Shown one piece after another: positions 1 to 8,287 of a DNA stretch of 64,000 bases. Positions within the stretch are counted from its first letter, which is position 1. Each line of letters opens with the position of its first letter. The translations under genes and the position numbers were made by a program. A model generated the notes under the pieces. That model searched no databases and was not told where the DNA came from. It saw nothing but the letters and a program-made list of their open reading frames with translations. The stretch is from Thioclava pacifica DSM 10166. Lineage in GTDB: Bacteria; Pseudomonadota; Alphaproteobacteria; Rhodobacterales; Rhodobacteraceae. Location of the stretch: contig NZ_AUND01000023.1 of NCBI RefSeq assembly GCF_000714535.1, forward strand, positions 186,001 to 250,000. Direction: 5' to 3'.

Positions 1-684
1 CGCGATCAGCACATGCCAGGACAGCGCGCCCGCGATCAGGATATAGGCGATGTTGCCGCGATTGCCCCAGGCAAAGCTCGCCCCCATCGCGATGAGCATC
101 AGCGGCCCGTAGTAGATGAGGGCGGAGCGGCGGTGTGCTGTGCTCTCGGCGCGGCGGATTTCCTCGAGCAGACCGTAGAGGCTCAGCATCAGGCTGAGCA
201 CCGCGAGATGGAGAAAGAGGAAAAGGCCCGACATCTCGCGCGCGACCTTCACCCGGTAAAGGAAAGCGCCAAGCGATCCGGACTGGATCACGAACCCCGC
301 CGTGATCACGCCTGAGAGCAACGCGAGTCCCGCCGCAAGCAGGCGTACCCGTGCGAGGTCGGGGGCGCTGACCGGACGTGGCAGCAGCGCCGTGCCGATG
401 CGGGGCAGATAGGCGCGCATCGCCAGTGCGCAGAGGGTGAATAGCCCGATCCAGAGAACCGCGGCGAGCAACGCCGCCGCCGCATCGAGCGCCACATCGT
501 CAAAGGCATTCGCCGGTTGCGGCACATCCAGACCGGTAAAGAGCATCATCGGGCGGATCAGGAGCAGAGCGCTCAGATAGAGGAGCATCGCCAGCGCGCT
601 CAGCATGCCAGCGCGATAGAGCAAGGCCAGCCCCGCCAAAGCAGCGATCAGGGTCAAAGCATAAGCCGTCAGAGCGATCGGCAA
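1..684 (-). CDS. Polytopic membrane protein, possibly an O-antigen/capsule polymerase (Wzy-like), 3' end missing
   Basis: An open frame starts at TTG 684, six bases after a clear AGGAGGG Shine-Dalgarno, and runs off the left edge, so 228 residues are visible and the C-terminus is missing. The product is almost entirely hydrophobic segments split by short basic loops, beginning MPIALTAYALTLIAALAGLA. A conserved-looking SFAWGNRGNIAYI segment near residue 205 recalls the G(S/N)RG loop of oligosaccharide repeat-unit polymerases. That family assignment is a tentative inference from the general look and this motif. The next genes on the same strand encode gene-transfer-agent head spikes, but a strong terminator separates them, so this gene has its own promoter. 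A generic multi-pass transporter remains possible. Confidence 0.6.
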   Translation of the reverse strand, partial: MPIALTAYALTLIAALAGLALLYRAGMLSALAMLLYLSALLLIRPMMLFTGLDVPQPANAFDDVALDAAAALLAAVLWIGLFTLCALAMRAYLPRIGTALLPRPVSAPDLARVRLLAAGLALLSGVITAGFVIQSGSLGAFLYRVKVAREMSGLFLFLHLAVLSLMLSLYGLLEEIRRAESTAHRRSALIYYGPLMLIAMGASFAWGNRGNIAYILIAGALSWHVLIA

Positions 685-771
685 TGTGCGCCCTCCTTTT
701 GGCCGCGGCTATGCCGGTAATCCTGTGGTGTGGCTCGACGAAATGCAACTATTGCGTGTGTGTGCCATCAG

Positions 772-800
772 AAAACCCCCGCAACGGTTTGCTGCGGGGG
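772..800 (-). terminator. Rho-independent terminator of the spike genes
   Basis: CCCCCGCA (776-783) pairs with TGCGGGGG (793-800). Read on the minus strand the hairpin is followed by TTTTC. It lies just past the stop of the spike fibre gene. Confidence 0.85.
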
Positions 801-825
801 CGTCTTGGTCTCTCAGTGGGGCTGC

Positions 826-1581
826 CTATCCCGCCGACAATGTGCCCAGATGGGCCGTCAGCGCGTCGAGGGCTTCGGGCGGCTGCTCGGTATCGCAGAT
901 GACCACGCCATAGATCCGTCCGACGAAACCGGCCATGCCGACCGCGAAGTTGCCGCTCATGTCCGGTGTCATGCTGATGCCGGTCGTGCTTGCGCTCAGC
1001 GCGCCGATACGCATCTGCGCCGCTCCGCCCGCGGTCGAGCTGACCAGCGAGAGCGGCCCCATCTGTGTCACCTGCGCGGGCAAGGTGACCGCAAGTCCGC
1101 GATTGCCCCACCAGGTCTTGACCACCTGTGGCGCATTGGCGTCGAGATAGATCATCGGCTGGCGACCCGAGCCATCTGTCGCCGCCGTGCCGTTGCGTAG
1201 TACCGGCGGGTAGCCGCTGGGATTGGACAGGACCGAGAAGGCCAGACCCACCGTCGCCTCGGTGGAGAAGGGCAGTTGCACCACGCTCAGCGCATCATCG
1301 ATCCCGTCATATTCGAGCCAATGCGTCGTGCCATCGGTGCGATAGAGCGGGCGGCGGGCGTCGATGCTCTGGATCAGGTCGCGCCCGTGACCCGACTTGT
1401 CGCGCATCGCGCCGACCGGATCGCCATCGGCGAGCACCGGCACCGTCATTGCTGCGTCCTGGTACAGCGTCGCGCGATCGGCGGGCTCGTACCATGCGAT
1501 CGGCGCGAGCGCGGCGGGCGACCAGCCCCCCGCGCGCCGTTGCCCCGCTAATGTTAACGTGTCGAAACCGAAGCCCAGCAT
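826..1581 (-). CDS. ghsB: GTA head spike fibre-like protein (Rcc01080/GhsB type), LamG-like fold
   Basis: The 251-residue protein carries the pattern WYEPADRATLYQDAA, DGDPVGAMRDKSGHGRD, YRTDGTTHWLEYDGIDDAL. This is typical of concanavalin/LamG-like phage fibre and GTA head-spike proteins of Rhodobacterales. In R. capsulatus the homologous spike decorates GTA heads and binds capsular polysaccharide of the recipient (Westbye and colleagues' GhsA/GhsB work). The ATG at 1581 overlaps the TGA of the upstream spike-base gene by one base (TGATG), so the two are translationally coupled; a GTG at 1584 is an alternative start. A strong terminator follows. The assignment rests on recognisable family motifs and the partner gene; a tail fibre of a cryptic prophage is the alternative, but no other phage gene is visible. 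Confidence 0.75.
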   Translation of the reverse strand: MLGFGFDTLTLAGQRRAGGWSPAALAPIAWYEPADRATLYQDAAMTVPVLADGDPVGAMRDKSGHGRDLIQSIDARRPLYRTDGTTHWLEYDGIDDALSVVQLPFSTEATVGLAFSVLSNPSGYPPVLRNGTAATDGSGRQPMIYLDANAPQVVKTWWGNRGLAVTLPAQVTQMGPLSLVSSTAGGAAQMRIGALSASTTGISMTPDMSGNFAVGMAGFVGRIYGVVICDTEQPPEALDALTAHLGTLSAG

Positions 1582-1847
1582 CACACCACCGTTAGCGCGT
1601 GGATGCCCGTGGCCGTGGTGCCGGTGGCGAGCACTCGCTCGGCCCCGACCGGCAGGATCACGAAATCGGCGACCGTGACCGTGCGCGCATTGCCCTTCGC
1701 AGTGACGAAGCTCACCACGCCGCCGGTTTCGACATAGAGCGCCACCGCCACCGTCGGCAGGTCGGTCGCGTCATCGGGCGCCACGGGCACGATGTCGAGG
1801 GCCGGGCCCGAGAGGGAAGGCGCGCGGTTGTGGAAAGGATTGGTCAT
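1581..1847 (-). CDS. ghsA: GTA head spike base protein (Rcc01079/GhsA family)
   Basis: This 88-residue protein begins MTNPFHNRAPSLSGPA and contains DDATDLPTVAVALYVETGG, TVTVADFVILPVGAERV and a C-terminal LATGTTATGIHALTVV. It matches what I know of the spike base protein family named after R. capsulatus Rcc01079, which anchors the fibre to the GTA capsid. The ATG at 1847 has GGAG seven bases upstream; the longer open frame reaching 2087 has no family-like sequence before this Met. It is followed without a gap by the fibre gene. The core GTA capsid/tail cluster is not in this window; in R. capsulatus the spikes are likewise encoded away from it. Confidence 0.8.
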   Translation of the reverse strand: MTNPFHNRAPSLSGPALDIVPVAPDDATDLPTVAVALYVETGGVVSFVTAKGNARTVTVADFVILPVGAERVLATGTTATGIHALTVV

Positions 1848-1973
1848 CGTCTGGCTCCGCTTCTGGATAAGGATTTCGGCGTCGCGGCAATCGTGCAAAG
1901 CGGGACTTAGAAAAGGGTTGGAGCTGCGTGCGCTGGTGCGCGCAACAGCCCGCGCGGCCTGTGCAGGCAGGAG

Positions 1974-2002
1974 TTGCAAGGCGTGAACAAACGCTCTATA
2001 CG
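1974..2002 (+). promoter_or_regulatory. Candidate sigma-70 promoter for rplO
   Basis: TTGCAA (1974-1979) and TATACG (1997-2002) are separated by 17 bases, about 97 bases before the rplO ATG. The leader between them and the gene contains a small hairpin around 2052-2075. Because the upstream neighbour is on the other strand, rplO needs its own promoter here. Confidence 0.45.
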
Positions 2003-2098
2003 CCCCCGGTGGCCGCGAGGCCGCATCAGAATCAACCAAGAAAAGCCGTGTCCCTTCCGCACTCGCTTCGGGAAGGTGCTCCGGCAAGGAGAAGCGAT

Positions 2099-2566
2099 AT
2101 GAAACTCAACGAACTGCGCGACAATCCCGGCGCTGCCAAGAAACAAAAACGCGTTGCCCGCGGCCCCGGTTCGGGCAAGGGCAAGATGGCTGGCCGTGGT
2201 ATCAAAGGTCAGAAGTCGCGTTCGGGTGTGGCCCTGAACGGCTACGAAGGCGGCCAGATGCCGCTCTACCGTCGTCTTCCGAAGCGTGGCTTCACCAAGC
2301 CGAACGCGAAGAAGTTCAACGTGGTGAACCTCGGCCAGATCGAGAAATTCATCGAAGCCGGCAAGCTCGACGCGAAGGCGGAGATCACCGAAGACGCGCT
2401 GGTCGCGGCCGGTGTCGTTCGCCGCAAGCTCGACGGCGTGCGCGTTCTCGCCAAGGGTGACATCAAGTCGAAAGTGACGCTCAACGTCACCGGCGCTTCG
2501 AAGTCGGCCATCGAGGCCATCGAGAAGGCTGGCGGCTCGATCACGGTGGCGCAGGCTGCTGAATAA
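2099..2566 (+). CDS. rplO: 50S ribosomal protein L15
   Basis: The 155-residue protein begins [20 protein letters not shown] and has the glycine- and lysine-rich N-terminal extension [19 protein letters not shown] typical of L15, which threads into 23S rRNA, followed by the compact C-terminal domain. The ATG at 2099 has an AAGGAGA ribosome-binding site; the open frame extends upstream to 1928 but that part is not L15-like. It is first in a plus-strand ribosomal block. The usual upstream neighbours rpsE and rpmD are absent from this side, since GTA spike genes on the opposite strand precede it. The basic composition and length fit the family fully. Confidence 0.97.
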   Translation: MKLNELRDNPGAAKKQKRVARGPGSGKGKMAGRGIKGQKSRSGVALNGYEGGQMPLYRRLPKRGFTKPNAKKFNVVNLGQIEKFIEAGKLDAKAEITEDALVAAGVVRRKLDGVRVLAKGDIKSKVTLNVTGASKSAIEAIEKAGGSITVAQAAE

Positions 2567-2615
2567 GCTGTTGTGAGCGGGCTCCGGCCCGATTACATAG
2601 GCGAAGGTTTTCTAG

Positions 2616-2647
2616 GCGCCGCCGACCGGGAACCGGTTGGGCGGCGC
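2616..2647 (+). other. Stem-loop between rplO and secY
   Basis: GCGCCGCC (2616-2623) pairs perfectly with GGCGGCGC (2640-2647), and the 16-base loop contains its own CCGG/CCGG pairing. There is no following T-run, so it is more likely a processing, stability or translational-control element than a terminator. Confidence 0.5.
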
Positions 2648-2669
2648 TTTACATGAAAGAGACGAGCAT

Positions 2670-4034
2670 ATGGCATCTGCTGCAGAGCAAATGGCGGCGA
2701 ACCTGAGCTGGGACGCCCTGGGCAAAGCCACCGAGCTGCGCCAGCGCATCTTCTTCACCATCGGTTTGCTGATCATCTACCGCCTCGGCACCTACATTCC
2801 GGTCCCGGGCATCGACGCGCAGGCGCTGCGCGAATTCATGCAAAGCGCGGGCTCTGGCCTGGGCGGCGTGCTGTCGATGTTCACCGGCGGCGCTCTGGGG
2901 CGCATGGGTGTCTTCGCGCTCGGCATCATGCCCTACATTTCCGCCTCGATCATCATCCAGCTTCTGACGGCCCTCGTGCCCGCGCTTGAGCAGATGAAGA
3001 AAGAAGGCGAGCAGGGCCGCAAGAAGATCAACCAGATCACGCGCTACTCGACCGTTGCGCTTGCGACCTTCCAGGCCTGGGGCCTGGCCGTGTCGCTCGA
3101 AAAGGGCGATCTCGCCCATGATCCGGGCCTGTTCTTCATTGCGGCCGTCGTGATCACGCTCGTCGGCGGCACGATGTTCCTGATGTGGCTGGGCGAGCAG
3201 ATCACCGCGCGCGGCATCGGCAACGGCATCTCGCTGATCATCTTTGTCGGTATCGTCGCGGAAATCCCGGCAGCTCTCGCCCGCTTCCTCGAGCAGGGCC
3301 GTGCGGGTGCGATCTCGACCCCGGTGATCCTGGGCGTGATCGTGATGATCGCCGTGGTGATTACCTTCGTTGTGTTCATGGAGCGCGCACTGCGCAAGAT
3401 CCATATCCAGTATCCGCGCCGCCAGGTGGGGATGAAGGTCTATGACGGTGGCTCGAGCCACCTGCCGATCAAGGTGAACCCGGCGGGCGTCATCCCGGCG
3501 ATCTTCGCCTCCTCGCTGCTGCTGCTGCCGACGACGATCGCGACCTTCTCGGGCCAGAATACCGGCCCGGTGATGTCGACGATCCTCGCCTATTTCGGCC
3601 CCGGCCAGCCGCTCTACCTGCTGTTCTACGTCGCGATGATCGTCTTCTTCGCCTATTTCTACACGGCGAACGTCTCGTTCAAATCGGACGAGGTGGCAGA
3701 CAACCTCAAGAGCCAGGGGGGCTTCGTTCCCGGTATCCGTCCCGGCAAGAAGACCGAGGATTACCTCGATTACGTCGTCAGCCGTGTGCTGGTCATCGGT
3801 GCGGCCTATCTTGCCGCGGTCTGCCTCCTGCCCGAGATCCTGCGTTCGCAGCTGTCGATCCCGTTTTATTTCGGCGGCACCTCGGTGCTGATCGTTGTGA
3901 CCGTGTCGATGGACACGATCAACCAGATCCAGTCGCATCTTCTGGCCCATCAGTATGAAGGCCTGATCGAGCGCTCGCAGCTGCGGGGTCGTTCGAAGAA
4001 GAAGGGGCCGCGCAAGCCGCCCGCGCGCCGCTAA
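2670..4034 (+). CDS. secY: Preprotein translocase subunit SecY
   Basis: The 454-residue protein is the channel of the Sec translocon in the inner membrane, acting with SecE, SecG and SecA. Recognisable elements are [20 protein letters not shown] (TM1), the plug-region [20 protein letters not shown], the [19 protein letters not shown] loop, and the cytoplasmic [11 protein letters not shown] loop. About ten membrane helices are visible and the length fits the family. ATG 2670 ([14 protein letters not shown]) is preferred over an upstream in-frame ATG at 2637 because it matches alphaproteobacterial SecY N-termini. It lies between rplO and adk, the usual order in this part of the operon. Confidence 0.98.
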   Translation: MASAAEQMAANLSWDALGKATELRQRIFFTIGLLIIYRLGTYIPVPGIDAQALREFMQSAGSGLGGVLSMFTGGALGRMGVFALGIMPYISASIIIQLLTALVPALEQMKKEGEQGRKKINQITRYSTVALATFQAWGLAVSLEKGDLAHDPGLFFIAAVVITLVGGTMFLMWLGEQITARGIGNGISLIIFVGIVAEIPAALARFLEQGRAGAISTPVILGVIVMIAVVITFVVFMERALRKIHIQYPRRQVGMKVYDGGSSHLPIKVNPAGVIPAIFASSLLLLPTTIATFSGQNTGPVMSTILAYFGPGQPLYLLFYVAMIVFFAYFYTANVSFKSDEVADNLKSQGGFVPGIRPGKKTEDYLDYVVSRVLVIGAAYLAAVCLLPEILRSQLSIPFYFGGTSVLIVVTVSMDTINQIQSHLLAHQYEGLIERSQLRGRSKKKGPRKPPARR

Positions 4035-4066
4035 GCACGCTCAAGCGATTTCAGGAAGGAACCGAT

Positions 4067-4723
4067 ATGGCCAACATCATTCTTCTTGGCCCGCCGGGCG
4101 CCGGTAAAGGCACGCAGGCCCGCCGTCTCGTGGAAGAGCGCGGCATGGTCCAGCTCTCGACCGGTGACATGCTGCGCGAGGCGAAGGACTCGGGCACCGA
4201 GATGGGCAACCGCGTCGCAGAGGTGATGGCCAAGGGCCAGCTCGTGACCGACGAAATCGTGATCGGTCTGATCGAAGAGAAACTCGCCGGTGGCGGCGAG
4301 GGCTTCATCTTCGACGGCTTCCCCCGCACGCTGGCACAAGCCGACGCGCTTGGGGAGCTGCTCGCGAAGATGGGGGCCAAGCTCGACGCGGTGATCGAGA
4401 TGCAGGTCGATGACGAGGCGCTCGTCTCGCGCATCACCGGTCGCTCGACCTGTGGCGGGTGCGGCGAGGTCTATCACGACGAAACCAAGCCCTGGCCCGC
4501 CGATGGCAAATGCGCCAAATGCGGCAGCACGGATGTCAAACGCCGTGCCGACGACAACGAGGACAGCCTGCGCACCCGTCTGATGGAGTACTACAAGAAG
4601 ACCTCTCCGCTGATCGGTTACTACTACCACGCGGGCGATCTTTCGACCGTCGACGGCCTCGCCGAAATCGAGGACGTGGCGGGCGCGATCGCAGGAATTC
4701 TCGACGGCGTCTCGCAATCGTGA
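4067..4723 (+). CDS. adk: Adenylate kinase with zinc-type LID
   Basis: This 218-residue enzyme interconverts ATP + AMP and 2 ADP in the cytoplasm. The P-loop GPPGAGKGT is at residues 8-16 and the AMP-site FDGFPRT near residue 82. The LID contains four cysteines, C129, C132, C149 and C152, in two CxxC pairs, so a structural zinc site is expected, unlike the E. coli enzyme. The gene is 32 bases after secY and the ATG follows GGAAGGA, in keeping with co-transcription; secY-adk is a common pair in bacterial ribosomal operons. Nothing is abnormal in length or motifs. Confidence 0.98.
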   Translation: MANIILLGPPGAGKGTQARRLVEERGMVQLSTGDMLREAKDSGTEMGNRVAEVMAKGQLVTDEIVIGLIEEKLAGGGEGFIFDGFPRTLAQADALGELLAKMGAKLDAVIEMQVDDEALVSRITGRSTCGGCGEVYHDETKPWPADGKCAKCGSTDVKRRADDNEDSLRTRLMEYYKKTSPLIGYYYHAGDLSTVDGLAEIEDVAGAIAGILDGVSQS

Positions 4724-4731
4724 ATCAAGTC

Positions 4732-4760
4732 TTGACCCGGAGGGCGTTTCCCTCTAGGTC
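4732..4760 (+). promoter_or_regulatory. Candidate internal promoter before rpsM
   Basis: TTGACC (4732-4737) and TAGGTC (4755-4760) are 17 bases apart, immediately after the adk stop. The -35 is close to consensus and the -10 is weak. The 179-base gap before rpsM and the hairpin inside it support a separate transcription start. Confidence 0.4.
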
Positions 4761-4822
4761 ACGGCGTCTCTTCTGAGAATCGTTTCCGCAAGGGGAAGAT
4801 TCCCTGACGGGAAACAGTCGCG

Positions 4823-4846
4823 GGCCCGAAGCGCCAGTTTCGGGCC
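4823..4846 (+). other. Leader stem-loop upstream of rpsM
   Basis: GGCCCGAA (4823-4830) pairs with TTCGGGCC (4839-4846) in the leader of the alpha operon. In many bacteria ribosomal protein S4 represses this operon through a structured rpsM leader. Whether this hairpin plays that role is inference only. Confidence 0.45.
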
Positions 4847-4902
4847 TTGTGTTGTGAAAAAAGGGCCTGGGGTTACGGGCTCGCAACGAAAGGATAAGCG
4901 CT

Positions 4903-5271
4903 TTGGCACGTATTGCTGGCGTCAACATTCCGACCGGGAAACGCGTCCCGATCGCACTCACCTACATCACCGGGATCGGTCCCCACTCGGCCAAGCAGAT
5001 CTGCGAAGCCACCGGCATCGACCAGACCCGCCGCGTGAACGAGCTTTCGGACGCCGAAGTGCTCGCGATCCGCGAATACATCGACGCCAACCACACCGTC
5101 GAAGGCGACCTGCGCCGTGAAGTTCAGATGAACATCAAGCGCCTGATGGACCTCGGCTGCTACCGTGGCCTGCGTCATCGCCGCAACCTGCCCGTGCGCG
5201 GTCAGCGCACCCATACCAACGCCCGTACCCGCAAGGGCCCGGCCAAGCCGATCGCCGGCAAGAAGAAGTAA
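4903..5271 (+). CDS. rpsM: 30S ribosomal protein S13
   Basis: The 122-residue protein begins [20 protein letters not shown] and ends with the basic tail [15 protein letters not shown]. It contains the helix-two-turn-helix signature [15 protein letters not shown] and the C-terminal [20 protein letters not shown] that contacts the P-site tRNA and 16S rRNA. The start codon is TTG at 4903, with a GAAAGGA ribosome-binding site seven bases upstream; no ATG gives a plausible N-terminus. A TTG start on a highly expressed ribosomal gene is worth noting. rpsK follows after 15 bases. Confidence 0.97.
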   Translation: MARIAGVNIPTGKRVPIALTYITGIGPHSAKQICEATGIDQTRRVNELSDAEVLAIREYIDANHTVEGDLRREVQMNIKRLMDLGCYRGLRHRRNLPVRGQRTHTNARTRKGPAKPIAGKKK

Positions 5272-5286
5272 GGGGAGGCAGGAACA

Positions 5287-5676
5287 ATGGCTCGTGATAA
5301 GGTTCGCGCTAAGCGCAAGGAACGCAAGAACATCGCCGCTGGCGTCGTTCATGTGAACTCCTCGTTCAACAACACCAAGATCCTGATCTCGGACGTGCAG
5401 GGCAATGCGATCTCGTGGTCGTCGGCTGGCACGATGGGCTTCAAGGGTTCGCGTAAGTCGACCCCCTATGCCGCCCAGATGGCTGCAGAAGATGCGGCCA
5501 AGAAGGCTCAGGAACACGGTCTGCGCACCGTGGACGTCGAAGTTCAGGGCCCCGGTTCGGGTCGTGAATCGGCGCTGCGCGCGCTGGCTGCTGTCGGTCT
5601 CACCGTCACCTCGATCCGTGACGTGACCCCGATCGCTCACAACGGCTGCCGCCCGCCGAAGCGTCGCCGCGTCTGA
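5287..5676 (+). CDS. rpsK: 30S ribosomal protein S11
   Basis: The 129-residue S11 protein lies on the 30S platform near the mRNA exit. It has the family segments [35 protein letters not shown] and the conserved C-terminal [18 protein letters not shown]. The gene follows rpsM closely with its own GGGGAGG ribosome-binding site and precedes rpoA across a 120-base gap that carries a partial terminator. Length and sequence are ordinary for the family. Confidence 0.98.
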   Translation: MARDKVRAKRKERKNIAAGVVHVNSSFNNTKILISDVQGNAISWSSAGTMGFKGSRKSTPYAAQMAAEDAAKKAQEHGLRTVDVEVQGPGSGRESALRALAAVGLTVTSIRDVTPIAHNGCRPPKRRRV

Positions 5677-5693
5677 TCTAGATTACGACGGTC

Positions 5694-5732
5694 GGGCCGT
5701 GCGGATTCTCCGCGCGGCCCTGCCGCATTTTT
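5694..5732 (+). terminator. Possible partial terminator/attenuator between rpsK and rpoA
   Basis: GGGCCGTGCGG (5694-5704) pairs with CCGCGCGGCCC (5710-5720) over 11 bp with one G-U pair. A TTTTT run lies eight bases downstream (5728-5732). The spacing is poor for an efficient terminator, so it may only reduce or process transcription into rpoA. Confidence 0.5.
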
Positions 5733-5796
5733 CGGTTTTATCCTCGGGCGTCCCCGACTTTGGGCATGGGTCTGGGACTGGTATGGAGGCAAACGC

Positions 5797-6813
5797 ATGA
5801 TCCACAAGAATTGGGCCGAACTCATCAAGCCGACGCAGCTTGAAATCAAGCCCGGCAACGACCCGCTGCGCCAGGCGACCATCGTCGCCGAACCGCTCGA
5901 GCGTGGCTTCGGCCTGACGCTCGGCAACGCGCTGCGCCGCGTGCTGCTCTCGTCGCTCCAGGGCGCCGCGATCACCAGCGTTCAGATCGACAACGTCCTG
6001 CACGAGTTCTCCTCGGTCGCCGGTGTGCGTGAAGACGTCACCGACATCGTGCTGAACCTCAAGGGCGTCGCGCTGCGCATGGATGTCGAAGGTCCGAAGC
6101 GTCTCTCGATCTCGGCCAAGGGCCCGGGTGTCGTGACCGCTGGCGACATCACCGAGACCGCCGGTATCGAGGTCCTGAACAAGGATCACGTGATCTGTCA
6201 CCTTGACGATGGCGCCGACCTGTTCATGGAGCTGACCGTGAACACCGGCAAAGGCTACGTCGCCGCTGACAAGAACCGTCCCGAGGATGCGCCGATCGGC
6301 CTGATCCCGGTCGATGCGATCTACTCGCCGGTCAAGAAAGTCGCTTACGAAGTGCAACCGACCCGCGAAGGTCAGGTTCTCGACTATGACAAGCTGACCA
6401 TGAAGGTCGAAACCGATGGTTCGATCTCGGCGGAAGACGCGGTGGCCTTCGCTGCCCGCATTCTCCAGGATCAGCTGTCGATCTTCGTGAACTTCGAAGA
6501 GCCGGAATCGGCTTCGAAGCAGGACGCGGACGACGGTCTCGAGTTCAACCCGCTTCTTCTGAAGAAAGTGGACGAGCTGGAGCTTTCGGTGCGTTCGGCG
6601 AACTGCCTGAAGAACGACAATATCGTCTACATCGGCGACCTGATCCAGAAGACCGAAGCCGAGATGCTCCGCACCCCGAACTTCGGCCGCAAGTCGCTCA
6701 ACGAGATCAAGGAAGTGCTCTCGGGCATGGGCCTGCACCTCGGAATGGAAGTCGAGGATTGGCCGCCGGAGAACATCGAAGATCTGGCCAAGCGTTTCGA
6801 AGACCAGTTCTGA
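5797..6813 (+). CDS. rpoA: DNA-directed RNA polymerase subunit alpha
   Basis: The 338-residue protein starts [18 protein letters not shown]. Its N-terminal domain (about residues 1-235) nucleates polymerase assembly and contains the dimerisation helix [20 protein letters not shown]. The C-terminal domain (about 250-325), [20 protein letters not shown] to [14 protein letters not shown], contacts UP elements and activators. The gene follows rpsK, the standard alpha-operon order except that rpsD is not between them, as is usual in Alphaproteobacteria. The ATG has a GGAGG ribosome-binding site nine bases upstream. Confidence 0.98.
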   Translation: MIHKNWAELIKPTQLEIKPGNDPLRQATIVAEPLERGFGLTLGNALRRVLLSSLQGAAITSVQIDNVLHEFSSVAGVREDVTDIVLNLKGVALRMDVEGPKRLSISAKGPGVVTAGDITETAGIEVLNKDHVICHLDDGADLFMELTVNTGKGYVAADKNRPEDAPIGLIPVDAIYSPVKKVAYEVQPTREGQVLDYDKLTMKVETDGSISAEDAVAFAARILQDQLSIFVNFEEPESASKQDADDGLEFNPLLLKKVDELELSVRSANCLKNDNIVYIGDLIQKTEAEMLRTPNFGRKSLNEIKEVLSGMGLHLGMEVEDWPPENIEDLAKRFEDQF

Positions 6814-6956
6814 TTGACGATTTGAGGGGCGTTGGCTAAACGCCCCTCACGAAATGCCCGGGCTGCCGGGGACGATCTGGGTCGAGAGGCCCCAAGGTGA
6901 GCCGGTGACACGCATCGCCGGCCTGACAAAGCAAAACGCAAGATTGGAGAATGACA

Positions 6957-7376
6957 ATGCGTCACGCACGTGGCTACCGCCGCCTCAACCGTACTCATGA
7001 GCACCGCAAGGCGCTCTTCGCCAACATGGCTGGCTCGCTGATCGAGCACGAGCAGATCAAGACGACCCTGCCGAAGGCGAAAGAACTCCGTCCGGTCATC
7101 GAGAAGCTGATCACGCTCGCCAAGCGTGGCGATCTGCATGCCCGCCGTCAGGCTGCCGCACAGCTCAAGCAGGACCAGTACGTCTCGAAGCTGTTCGACA
7201 TCCTGGGCCCGCGCTATGCCGAGCGTCAGGGCGGTTACGTCCGCGTCCTGAAGGCCGGCTTCCGCTATGGTGACATGGCGCCGATGGCGATCATCGAATT
7301 CGTCGACCGCGACCCGGCTGCCAAAGGCGCTGCCGACAAGGCGCGTGTCGAAGCCGAGGAGGCCGCTGAGGATTGA
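6957..7376 (+). CDS. rplQ: 50S ribosomal protein L17
   Basis: The 139-residue L17 begins [20 protein letters not shown] and has the family core [30 protein letters not shown] and [19 protein letters not shown], with a short acidic C-terminal extension common in Alphaproteobacteria. The ATG at 6957 is chosen over one two codons earlier because it matches the universal MRH start. It is the last gene of the ribosomal block and is followed by a strong terminator. Confidence 0.97.
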   Translation: MRHARGYRRLNRTHEHRKALFANMAGSLIEHEQIKTTLPKAKELRPVIEKLITLAKRGDLHARRQAAAQLKQDQYVSKLFDILGPRYAERQGGYVRVLKAGFRYGDMAPMAIIEFVDRDPAAKGAADKARVEAEEAAED

Positions 7377-7415
7377 TCCTCGCGCCCGTCCCAATCGGAC
7401 CATGAAAAGACCACA

Positions 7416-7447
7416 AAATCCCGCCTTTCGAGGCGGGATTTTTCTTT
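7416..7447 (+). terminator. Terminator of the ribosomal/rpoA operon
   Basis: AAATCCCGCC (7416-7425) and GGCGGGATTT (7432-7441) form a perfect 10-bp stem with a TTTCGA loop. The stem runs into TTTTTCTTTATT, a textbook intrinsic terminator. Confidence 0.95.
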
Positions 7448-7569
7448 ATTGCCCTCATTTCGCCCTTCTCGTCGGGCAGATTGGGTTCGCAGTACCGGAG
7501 ACACCCCCAGCATCCGGCTTCTGCCCAGATTATCCCCTTCGCTGCGGTGACCCAACGGAAGCCGTAAAT

Positions 7570-7593
7570 CGGTTAACACTTTTAAGTTGACCG
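7570..7593 (+). promoter_or_regulatory. Imperfect dyad at the gtaR promoter (candidate operator)
   Basis: CGGTTAAC (7570-7577) and GTTGACCG (7586-7593) are inverted repeats with 7 of 8 bases matching, separated by 8 AT-rich bases. The right arm contains the likely -35 TTGACC (7587-7592). This placement is what one would expect for autoregulation by a LuxR-type protein, but it does not match a known lux box closely. Confidence 0.45.
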
Positions 7594-7615
7594 GATTTTT
7601 CCCAACCTGTCTAAA
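7587..7615 (+). promoter_or_regulatory. Candidate promoter of gtaR
   Basis: TTGACC (7587-7592) and TCTAAA (7610-7615) have 17-base spacing. The predicted start of transcription would fall at about 7621-7623, on the ATG at 7621, so the message would be leaderless or the true start lies further in. Confidence 0.5.
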
Positions 7616-7620
7616 AAGGT

Positions 7621-8232
7621 ATGTCGATACAGAGCAGAATCGATCTGAAGCTGAGAGAGTTGGGCCGTTTGGCTCCGCGCGGCTTTTTTGTTGGGTTGCA
7701 TATCCGCTTCACGGCGCCGTTGATGACCTTCCAGACCTATGACAAGGCCTGGCTCGATCATTACACCGAGAATGGATATGTGCTGCGAGACCCGATGACC
7801 GCGTGGGGGTTTAGCGAGACCGGATCGATCCGGTGGAGCGACCCGCGCCTTCCGGATCCGTTCCACCTCTTCGATGAAGCCCGGAAATATGGCCTCGTAT
7901 ACGGGGTTACGGTCTCCTGTGGACCTATCCGGTCCCGCACCATCGCGAGCTTTGCCCGCGACGATCGGGAATTCTTCGACGAAGAGATCGGTATGTTCGA
8001 GAAGATCGTGTGCGAGTTGCACGGGATGACCGAACCCCCCGAGGAGCTCACCAAGGCCCAGATCGAGGCTTTGCGCTGTGTTGCTGGGGGCGACCGACAT
8101 GCGGCAGCAGCCGCGAAACTGGGTATTTCTGAAAGCGCTCTCAAGGCGCGTCTGAACTCTGCGCGAACACGGCTAATGGCCCGGACTACGGCCGAAGCCA
8201 TCCAGCGCGCCAAGGACTTTCGACTGCTCTAG
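7621..8232 (+). CDS. gtaR: LuxR-family quorum-sensing regulator, GtaR-like
   Basis: The 203-residue protein has an N-terminal acyl-homoserine-lactone binding domain, with W44, Y48, D57-P58 and W72 at the positions of the conserved ligand-contacting residues. Its C-terminal LuxR helix-turn-helix spans about residues 142-203 (ELTKAQIEALRCVAGGDRHA to KLGISESALKARL). It is shorter than the usual 240 residues, as are several Rhodobacteraceae regulators of this type. A LuxI gene follows after 55 bases. A LuxR/LuxI pair close behind the rpoA-rplQ block recalls gtaR/gtaI of R. capsulatus, which controls gene-transfer-agent release and capsule; that orthology is inferred from context. The ATG has only AAGG close by, and the promoter seems to leave almost no leader. 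Confidence 0.85.
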   Translation: MSIQSRIDLKLRELGRLAPRGFFVGLHIRFTAPLMTFQTYDKAWLDHYTENGYVLRDPMTAWGFSETGSIRWSDPRLPDPFHLFDEARKYGLVYGVTVSCGPIRSRTIASFARDDREFFDEEIGMFEKIVCELHGMTEPPEELTKAQIEALRCVAGGDRHAAAAAKLGISESALKARLNSARTRLMARTTAEAIQRAKDFRLL

Positions 8233-8287
8233 TGGCTGTCGCCCTCCGCACGGCTGATTTGACCGACCAACCCTGCAGGAGGAAGAC

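Noticed and set aside
2649-3950. Long open frame antisense to secY (433 codons)
   Set aside because: Its protein is rich in His, Arg, Asp and Glu, the usual complement of a high-GC membrane gene, and secY is certain.
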